NCBI GenBank assembly: GCA_910588895.1
Contig: CAJUSS010000002.1
Span: 1 to 11,223, forward strand
Reading direction: 5' to 3'
From: an uncultured Lachnospiraceae bacterium
GTDB lineage: Bacteria > Bacillota > Clostridia > Lachnospirales > Lachnospiraceae
Length of the DNA: 11,223 nucleotides
This document shows, in pieces, positions 6,224 through 11,223 of the stretch (within the stretch, counting starts at the first letter, position 1; each line of letters starts with the position of its first letter). Under the pieces are notes generated by a model. It made no database searches and had not been told where the DNA came from. It saw only the letters and a list, made by a program, of their open reading frames with translations. The position numbers and the translations under genes are program-made.

Positions 6224-7576
6224 GTGAAGAGGATCATAGTCAATGATCTTGCAACGATAGATCGTTTGGATATGGTGTTGGATAAAAAAATGGAGGTCAT
6301 CATCGGTGCGCAGGCATCAGGGAAGAGCACCTTAGCGAAGTTGATCTATTTTTGCCGTAAGATAAAAGACTATATGCTGGAATATCTGGTTGAAAGTAAA
6401 AATTTTACCAGCGTCCATCCAAATGAATATTACACCTATTTTTTAAAGTATGTGAGAAAGCAGTTCATGGGATGTTTTGGGACGACAAAGCATATGAGAC
6501 CATTCCGGATCGAATTTTACTATAACTGGTCTGAAAAAGATCCGCTCACTTCGCCTCATATCAAAAGGATGTCTTTAGCTTTGGATAGAACGGGTTTTGT
6601 CCGGGTCAGCTTTTCAAAGACCCTGTCTGATCAGATAAAGCGATTGATCGATGAGACGGCGCGCTTATATACAAGTACATCTGCCACTGACCCGAACCCG
6701 ATCGAAAGCCTGATGAACGATCTTAAGACCAGGCAGTTTGTGAGGAGCCATTTCTTGACCGTTGTTTCAGGATTGTTTGACGATGCGGAGGAGATCCTTT
6801 ATATCCCTGCGGGAAGGAGCATACTGGCAACGCTTTCTGAGCAGCTGCATGATCTGGATGTTTCGATCATGGACCTACCCTTACAGGAATTTATCGATCT
6901 GATCCAGGTGACCAAAAAAAGCTTTGGCGTAAGGATCCCGGAGATGATCAGCAATTATACCAAGACGATCGACGGTCAGATCAAAAATGCGGATGTTGAC
7001 TTAGCTTATAAGATCGTCCGTGAGATATTGCGCGGCGACTATGTGAATGATACAGATGGGGAGAAGCTGTATTATAGCGATAACGCATATGTAAAATTGA
7101 TGTATGCTTCATCCGGACAACAAGAAGTGCTGTGGATCGTATTGCTCATCTTTATCAAGATATTAGAACAGAAAAAGGTATTCCTCGTTCTGGAAGAACC
7201 AGAGGCACACCTTTTTCCTTCCGCGCAAAAAAATGTGGTCGATCTGATCGCTCTGCTCATCAATTCTACGAACAGCAGTGTTTTGATCACCACACATAGC
7301 CCCTATATCTTGACATCGATCAATCTGTCTGTTTATTCGGCAAAAGTCGAGGACCGGATCTTGGGGAATGAGCCCCCTGTCCTTCACAGACGTTTGAGGA
7401 TCTCGCCGTCCCAGATGGATGCGTTCATGATCTCAAATGAAGGATCCTTTTCCTTTGTTTCTATTAAAGATCGAACAGAGCGGTTGATCGATGCATCGAA
7501 GATCGATCAGATCTCGGATCTGATCAATGAAGATACCGATAAGATAATGGATATGGAGGTCCGATATGATCTGTAA
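6224..7576 (+). CDS. AAA15/OLD-like SMC-type ATPase, probable defence sensor
   Basis: The 450-residue soluble protein has a complete ABC/SMC-like ATPase core. Walker A is GAQASGKST (28-36). A large insertion with helical, polar sequence follows. The signature-like SSGQQE is at 296-301, Walker B LVLEEPEAHLFP at 321-332, and a switch histidine in TTHSP at 356-360. This split arrangement is typical of the OLD and AAA15/AAA21 ATPases found in anti-phage systems such as Septu, PARIS and Gabija, and in retron-associated ATPases. No TOPRIM domain is visible at the C-terminus, so the effector must be separate. The GTG start has GGAGGGG (6212-6218) five bases upstream. The last 11 nt overlap the next gene. 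A housekeeping repair role is possible but less likely given the partner. Confidence 0.85.
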   Translation: MKRIIVNDLATIDRLDMVLDKKMEVIIGAQASGKSTLAKLIYFCRKIKDYMLEYLVESKNFTSVHPNEYYTYFLKYVRKQFMGCFGTTKHMRPFRIEFYYNWSEKDPLTSPHIKRMSLALDRTGFVRVSFSKTLSDQIKRLIDETARLYTSTSATDPNPIESLMNDLKTRQFVRSHFLTVVSGLFDDAEEILYIPAGRSILATLSEQLHDLDVSIMDLPLQEFIDLIQVTKKSFGVRIPEMISNYTKTIDGQIKNADVDLAYKIVREILRGDYVNDTDGEKLYYSDNAYVKLMYASSGQQEVLWIVLLIFIKILEQKKVFLVLEEPEAHLFPSAQKNVVDLIALLINSTNSSVLITTHSPYILTSINLSVYSAKVEDRILGNEPPVLHRRLRISPSQMDAFMISNEGSFSFVSIKDRTERLIDASKIDQISDLINEDTDKIMDMEVRYDL

Positions 7577-8102
7577 GGAAACGCAGACTTGCTTTTTTAG
7601 AGCATTGGCATCTCCTTTGGATGTCCATTGTTCCAGAAAAGATCTTTGTATAGAGTTTTGCGACCAACGTTCAGATGCCGCATGCACAGAGAAAGGGAAA
7701 ACGTATCATCTGCTGAACACAAAAGGCGACCGCCATAAGATCTTATCGGTACATATCGATGGAGGTGCTGTGGTCACAGATAAGCAGACGCCGCCGAACG
7801 TATCGAAGTGCGACTATCTATATCTTGTTGATACAGCAGAAAAGCCGATGGCTGTCTTGATCGAGTTGAAAGGAAAGAAGTTTTTGAAAGCGGTCGATCA
7901 GATCCAAAATACGCTGGATCTTTTTAGGGATGCCTTTGATCGATGTGGGAAAGTGTATGGACGCATCGTATTTGCAGGCGGGACACCGAATATAAGGAAT
8001 ATCCCATCGGTCATGTCCTTGACACGTGCATTGAAACGACGTGGCGGTGGGCTGGAGGTTGGGGAGCGGATGACGGATAAGATCGAGGATCTGTTAGGAT
8101 AG
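7566..8102 (+). CDS. Small PD-(D/E)XK-like protein, probable effector of the ATPase pair
   Basis: I do not recognise a named family for this 178-residue soluble protein. Its centre reads SKCDYLYLVD (80-89), then a short linker and a hydrophobic strand ending LIELKGKK (98-105). D83, E100 and K102 are spaced like the D...ExK core of the PD-(D/E)XK nuclease superfamily. A following helix with Q112 (AVDQIQNTLDLF) is comparable to the glutamine helix often present after that core. HIDGG (63-67) could supply another residue. The N-terminal 50 residues contain five cysteines (3, 9, 22, 28, 32) plus C40, a possible metal site or chance. Its ATG lies 5 nt after GGAGGT and inside the end of the ATPase gene, so translation is coupled. 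Nuclease activity is inference. Confidence 0.75.
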   Translation: MICKETQTCFFRALASPLDVHCSRKDLCIEFCDQRSDAACTEKGKTYHLLNTKGDRHKILSVHIDGGAVVTDKQTPPNVSKCDYLYLVDTAEKPMAVLIELKGKKFLKAVDQIQNTLDLFRDAFDRCGKVYGRIVFAGGTPNIRNIPSVMSLTRALKRRGGGLEVGERMTDKIEDLLG

Positions 8103-8118
8103 GATGGAGGAGATGATG

Positions 8119-8406
8119 ATGTCGAAGATATGCAGGATCATAAGTATCCTTTTTAGTATCATCTTTAGTATAGCCGGCCTTCTGGCGGTCGGCTCAGGTC
8201 TGGCGATAAAGATGAAAGCCAGAGGGACCGCAGCGGCATCCATAGCGGTCATCGGCGGTGCGGACGGCCCCACATCGATCTTTCTGGCGGGCAAGGTAGG
8301 GAACGGCTCCCTGGCCGGCCTTGTGGCGGTCGGAGTGGCCTTTCTGGTCTTGGCCGGTCTGTGCGCGGTCCTTTCTCGGGCCAAAGGTAAAGGGCAGGAT
8401 ATATAA
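8119..8406 (+). CDS. Small membrane protein with the OadB-type GGADGPT motif
   Basis: This 95-residue protein has two hydrophobic segments (about 5-30 and 66-86). Between them, SIAVIGGADGPTSIFLAGK (41-59) matches the most conserved stretch of the beta subunits of sodium-translocating decarboxylases (OadB/GcdB), which carries a functionally important aspartate. A full beta subunit is several times longer, and no decarboxylase alpha, gamma or biotin-carrier gene is nearby. A complete sodium pump subunit is therefore excluded. Similar orphan mini-proteins are, as I recall, annotated as decarboxylase subunits in gut Clostridia. I chose the ATG at 8119, which lies 8 nt after GGAGG (8106-8110). In-frame ATGs at 8104, 8113 and 8116 are less well placed. 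It starts 16 nt after the nuclease-like gene, so co-transcription is likely. Confidence 0.8.
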   Translation: MSKICRIISILFSIIFSIAGLLAVGSGLAIKMKARGTAAASIAVIGGADGPTSIFLAGKVGNGSLAGLVAVGVAFLVLAGLCAVLSRAKGKGQDI

Positions 8407-8482
8407 GGATGATAAAGCGTATAAAAGAAAGATCTGGCCAGAGTCAGAGAGCAGCCTTGGAGACAGGATGGAGGATGTGCAG

Positions 8483-9433
8483 ATGGATATAGAAAAAGAC
8501 CTGCAGAAGGACTGTCAGATAGATATGGATGACAGGCAGGCAGATGCAAGGTCGGCGGTCCCGATCCCTTGGATCTATGCAGACGACCGGGACGTATTTC
8601 GGACCGTCCAGGATAGGGGGACCCCCTATCTTTCGTTCAAGGCGCTGGAGGAGACTGGTCTGGTGGTCAACGGGTTTTCTACCCGTATGGGCGGAGCCAG
8701 CCAAGGCAAGTTCGCAACCATGAACTTTTCTTACAGCCGGGGGGACGACCCCGCTCATGTGCTGGAAAATTATACGCGGATGGCCCATGCCCTGGGTGTG
8801 GAGCGGGACAGGATGGTGGTCTCCTGGCAGACCCATACCACCAATGTCCGTCTTGTGACAGAGGAAGACGCGGGGAAGGGCGTGATCTTGGAACGGGATT
8901 ACCGGGATGTGGACGGCCTGATCTGCGATATCCCAGGGATCACATTGGTGACCTTTTATGCAGACTGCGTCCCCTTATATTTCTTCGATCGGAGGAAACG
9001 GGCGATCGGACTCAGCCACTCCGGCTGGAGGGGAACGGTGGCCCGCATGGGGCAGGTGACCCTGGAGGCGATGAGGGATTCCTTTGGGACCCGCCCGGAG
9101 GATGTGATCGCCTGTGTAGGCCCCAGCATCTGCGGGAAGTGCTATGAGGTGGGAGAAGAGGTGGCAGAGGCCTTTAGGAAGGGCTTTTCCCAGGCGGACT
9201 GGACCCGGTTTTTGACCGCCGATGGAAAGCCCGGAAAATATCAGCTGGACCTGTGGAAAGCCAATGCGGTTATCTTAAAAGAGGCCGGTGTGCCGGGAGA
9301 GAACATCACCGTGACCAATATCTGCACCCGCTGCAACCACCCCTATCTGTTCTCCCACCGGGTGTGCGGAGAGGACAGAGGGAACCTGGCGGCATTTCTG
9401 GGGCTGAAGCCTTACTGCTATTCCCGGATATAG
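8483..9433 (+). CDS. pgeF: PgeF/YfiH family protein (laccase-domain, DUF152)
   Basis: The family is called polyphenol oxidase, purine nucleoside phosphorylase/adenosine deaminase, or peptidoglycan editing factor in different species. The active-site set is visible: SWQTHTTNV with H118, TFYADCVPLYFFD with D161 and C162, and GLSHSGWRGTV with H179. GPSICGKCYEV (213-223) and the C-terminal FSHRVCGEDRGNLAAF are also family hallmarks. The product is 316 residues from ATG 8483, which follows GGAGG (8470-8474) by 8 nt. An in-frame ATG at 8468 adds five residues and has a weaker GGAG upstream. The first 25 residues are acidic and not conserved. The frame is open from 8321, but the part before 8468 is a shadow of the preceding gene. 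The 3' end overlaps a convergent small gene by 16 nt. Confidence 0.93.
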   Translation: MDIEKDLQKDCQIDMDDRQADARSAVPIPWIYADDRDVFRTVQDRGTPYLSFKALEETGLVVNGFSTRMGGASQGKFATMNFSYSRGDDPAHVLENYTRMAHALGVERDRMVVSWQTHTTNVRLVTEEDAGKGVILERDYRDVDGLICDIPGITLVTFYADCVPLYFFDRRKRAIGLSHSGWRGTVARMGQVTLEAMRDSFGTRPEDVIACVGPSICGKCYEVGEEVAEAFRKGFSQADWTRFLTADGKPGKYQLDLWKANAVILKEAGVPGENITVTNICTRCNHPYLFSHRVCGEDRGNLAAFLGLKPYCYSRI

Positions 9434-9576
9434 ATCCCCTGGGACTCGATCCAGTCCAGGATATCCTGTCTGGCATCATAGTCGGCATCGTTCCCGGTCT
9501 GGTCCGCTGGCATGTTTTCTTCGGCCCGTGCGGCCCGGATCAGCTCCATGATCTCTTCTTCTCTGGATCGGGACAT
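9418..9576 (-). CDS. Small acidic hypothetical protein, 52 residues
   Basis: Read on the minus strand, a perfect AAGGAGGT (9590-9583) lies six bases before an ATG at 9576. The frame runs 52 codons to a TAG at 9420-9418. The protein begins MSRSREEEIMELIRAARAEE and ends with DYDARQDILDWIESQGIYI, RE. It is acidic and likely helical, with no membrane segment. I do not recognise the family. It lies just downstream of the prs terminator on the same strand and has only about 30 nt in which to hold a promoter, so it may depend on read-through from prs. It meets pgeF tail to tail, overlapping its last 16 nt. The ribosome binding site is the main argument that it is real. Confidence 0.65.
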   Translation of the reverse strand: MSRSREEEIMELIRAARAEENMPADQTGNDADYDARQDILDWIESQGIYIRE

Positions 9577-9605
9577 AGTCGTACCTCCTTGCTCACGATA
9601 TGATC

Positions 9606-9641
9606 AAAAAAAGAGGCACAGGTCTCCTGCCTGGCCTCTTT
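9606..9641 (-). terminator. Rho-independent terminator of prs
   Basis: The outer stem pairs AAAGAGGC (9610-9617) with GCCTCTTT (9634-9641). One bulged A precedes an inner CAGG/CCTG stem. On the minus strand the hairpin is followed by seven T residues (9612-9606), a classical terminator placed 14 nt after the prs stop. On the plus strand it is followed by a weaker T-rich stretch, so it may also stop pgeF transcripts. Confidence 0.88.
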
Positions 9642-9655
9642 GCCATTTTCTCTGC

Positions 9656-10879
9656 TCAAATGTCGGGTCGATATAGAGTATCATAATGATCATACCACCC
9701 ATCCGCATGATACCTGCGCAGCAGCTTCTGGATCTTCTCTGTGGGCGAAAGCGCATGACCGATGGGCACATCGTGGTTGAAAGAATTGATGATAGCCGCC
9801 ATATATTTGCTCATGTCCGCTTCCATGTACCAGGGCCGCTCCAAAAGCTCAGGAGAGCGGTAGTTTAGGTTTGTGGTGATCACATAATCGATGTAGCCTT
9901 TTTCATAGAACGCGTCAAATTTCTCCAGGCCGCTGGTAAAGAGGCCGAAGGTACAACATACGATCACCTTTTTGGCCTTCCTGTCCTTTAACTCTCTGGC
10001 GGTATCCAGCATGCTCTCACCGGAGGCGATCATATCGTCGATGATCAGCACGGTCTTTCCCTCCACGGAGGTCCCTAAGAACTCGTGGGCTACGATGGGA
10101 TTGCGCCCATTGACCACCTTGGAGTAATCCCGGCGTTTATAGAACATCCCCATGTCCACCCCAAGGTTATTGGCCAGGTAGACGGCCCGGGGCATAGCAC
10201 CCTCATCCGGGCTGATGATCATCAGGTGGTCTTTATCAACCTTTAAGTCCTTATCATGGCGGAACAATGTCTTGACAAACTGGTAGGTGGGCATGAAATT
10301 GTCGAAACCATGGGACGGGATCGCGTTCTGGACCCTGGGATCGTGGGCATCAAAAGTGATGATATTGCTGACCCCCATATGTACCAGCTCCTGCAGCGCC
10401 ATGGCGCAGTCTAAGGATTCCCGGTTGGTGCGCTTGTGCTGGCGGCCCTCGTAGAGGAAGGGCATGATGACATTTACACGATGGGCGGTGGCGGAGCTGG
10501 CGCCGATGATGCGCTTCATATCCTGATAGTGATCGTCAGGGGACATGTGGTTGATGTGGCCGCTGATCTTGTAGGTCAGGCTGTGGTTGGTCATATCGGC
10601 CATGACGAAGATGTCGGCACCACGGACGGATTCTCCCAGGACCCCTTTTGCCTCTCCGCTCCCAAAACGGGGGCAGTGGCAGTCCAACAGGTAAGAATCG
10701 ATGTCATAACCACGATAATGCAGATCCGCCTGCCTGCGGAGCAGCTCCTCTGCATCATTCCGGCGGAAGTTGACGATATGGTCATTGACCTTCTGTGCAA
10801 AAGGCTCGATCCCGGCCAATGCGGCGATCTTTAATGGGGCTACAGGAAGAGAATCATTAAAAACATAATCATTTGCCAT
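9656..10879 (-). CDS. prs: Ribose-phosphate pyrophosphokinase (PRPP synthetase), long clostridial form
   Basis: The enzyme makes PRPP from ribose 5-phosphate and ATP for purine, pyrimidine, histidine and tryptophan synthesis. The product is 407 residues, clearly longer than the roughly 310-320 of the usual class I enzyme, mainly through a longer N-terminal part. Recognisable sites are FDAHDPRVQNA (176-186), SPDEGAMPRA (223-232), the catalytic flexible loop around KRR (248-250), and the PRPP-binding loop VLIIDDMIASGESM (277-290). That loop differs from the common DDxxDTGGT form. The ATG has GGAGGG (10893-10888) eight bases upstream. A -35/-10 promoter lies about 140 nt before the start, and a strong terminator follows the stop, so it is probably monocistronic apart from read-through. 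Confidence 0.93.
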   Translation of the reverse strand: MANDYVFNDSLPVAPLKIAALAGIEPFAQKVNDHIVNFRRNDAEELLRRQADLHYRGYDIDSYLLDCHCPRFGSGEAKGVLGESVRGADIFVMADMTNHSLTYKISGHINHMSPDDHYQDMKRIIGASSATAHRVNVIMPFLYEGRQHKRTNRESLDCAMALQELVHMGVSNIITFDAHDPRVQNAIPSHGFDNFMPTYQFVKTLFRHDKDLKVDKDHLMIISPDEGAMPRAVYLANNLGVDMGMFYKRRDYSKVVNGRNPIVAHEFLGTSVEGKTVLIIDDMIASGESMLDTARELKDRKAKKVIVCCTFGLFTSGLEKFDAFYEKGYIDYVITTNLNYRSPELLERPWYMEADMSKYMAAIINSFNHDVPIGHALSPTEKIQKLLRRYHADGWYDHYDTLYRPDI

Positions 10880-11026
10880 GTGGCAGGCCCTCCGTATGTG
10901 TGACTAGTGGCACGATGAACAAAGATCTCCGCCAGCTATGTGCCATGTGGACATGCTCGCGGCTACATCTGACGGATGCCATCTCGGTCGGTATCCATGT
11001 GCTGCCATTTTATCCGCCTATTAAGA

Positions 11027-11056
11027 TTTATAACATTTTCAGCCGATCTTCGTCAA
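11027..11056 (-). promoter_or_regulatory. Sigma-A promoter of prs
   Basis: Read on the minus strand, TTGACG (11056-11051) is followed after 18 nt by TATAAA (11032-11027). Transcription would start near 11020, giving a leader of about 140 nt before the prs start codon. The leader (10880-11020) can form a TGGCAC/GTGCCA stem (10908-10945). It also holds a 10-nt copy of the sequence around the prs start (10941-10950, matching 10874-10883). I see no known riboswitch in it. Confidence 0.6.
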
Positions 11057-11105
11057 TAGATTTTAGATATGTATATGAAAAAAATATGGAGCGCCCATCT
11101 CCTCC

Positions 11106-11134
11106 TTTACAAAAAATTGGAATATTGATATGAT
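11106..11134 (+). promoter_or_regulatory. Sigma-A promoter of the gene leaving at the right edge
   Basis: TTTACA (11106-11111) and TATGAT (11129-11134) are each five of six matches to consensus with a 17-nt spacer. Transcription would begin near 11141 and run out of the window. It is divergent from the prs promoter, with about 50 nt between the two -35 boxes. Confidence 0.55.
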
Positions 11135-11182
11135 GGAAGATAAAGAGAGGACAAAGAGATCTTGCTCTAAAAAGAAAGGCTG

Positions 11183-11223
11183 GTGAAGGACATGGGCAGG
11201 GCGGAAAAAGGCCATAAGATCGC
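11183..11223 (+). CDS. Start of an unidentified gene, cut by the right edge
   Basis: The frame opens after a stop at 11168-11170 and stays open to the end of the window. Possible starts are GTG 11183, with AAAGG (11175-11179) only three bases before it, or ATG 11192, where GAAGGA sits too close. The visible residues after the ATG are MGRAEKGHKI, too few to identify anything. The promoter at 11106-11134 supports a gene here. Start and identity are uncertain. Confidence 0.35.
   Translation, partial: MKDMGRAEKGHKI

Noticed and set aside
8321..8482. Longer 5' extension of pgeF
   Set aside because: The first codons overlap the mini-OadB gene in another frame and read like out-of-frame sequence. 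Good ribosome binding sites exist only near 8468 and 8483.
10873..11133. An 86-codon plus-strand frame across the prs leader
   Set aside because: It crosses the minus-strand prs promoter and leader, has no ribosome binding site and no recognisable features.
11130..11186. An 18-codon frame whose TGA overlaps the GTG at 11183
   Set aside because: Its ATG lies inside the -10 box of the promoter at 11106-11134, so it would be upstream of the transcription start.
1..11223. CRISPR arrays, tRNA or rRNA genes, insertion sequences
   Set aside because: I found no regularly spaced repeats, no cloverleaf-like or rRNA stretches, and no transposase or long terminal inverted repeats on either strand.

Overview
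The window looks like a chromosomal segment from an anaerobic Firmicute of the class Clostridia, most likely Lachnospiraceae. Grounds: GGAGG-type ribosome binding sites, a clostridial rplS / lepB / rbgA / rnhB / yraN gene string, a long variant PRPP synthetase, and a small orphan protein carrying the OadB GGADGPT motif. Genus assignment is inference. Housekeeping genes are GC-rich by eye and extremely rich in GATC. One gene (2037-2840) is clearly AT-rich and looks imported.

Layout. 2-838: 3' part of an FtsX/MacB-type ABC transporter permease, cut by the left edge. 876-1378: rplS (L19) with its own promoter, a candidate leader structure and a terminator hairpin. 1422-1976: lepB (signal peptidase I) with a problematic start codon. 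2037-2840: AT-rich DUF3825 gene inserted between lepB and rbgA. 2848-4992: a strong promoter and structured leader, followed by rbgA, rnhB and yraN. 5035-5925: an EamA transporter on the minus strand with a good promoter. 5986-6129: a probable gene remnant. 6163-8102: a promoter and a translationally coupled pair, an AAA15/OLD-like ATPase followed by a small protein with PD-(D/E)XK-like residues, here proposed as a two-gene defence system. 8119-8406: a mini membrane protein with the OadB motif. 8483-9433: pgeF/yfiH. 9418-9576 (minus): a 52-residue acidic gene with a perfect Shine-Dalgarno. 9606-9641: terminator. 9656-10879 (minus): prs with its promoter at 11027-11056. 11106-11223: a plus-strand promoter and the first codons of a gene that leaves the window.

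How the genes work together. The left third is translation, ribosome assembly, protein export and RNA/DNA hybrid removal. Its usual clostridial order is broken by the DUF3825 insertion, after which transcription restarts from a new promoter at 2848. The middle is accessory: exporter, remnant, ATPase/nuclease-like pair and mini-OadB protein. The right side returns to metabolism (PgeF, PRPP synthesis). The ATPase/nuclease-like pair is the best candidate for an undescribed system. Its two genes overlap by 11 nt, have a dedicated extended -10 promoter, and do not obviously match the effector types of PARIS, Septu or Gabija as I remember them.
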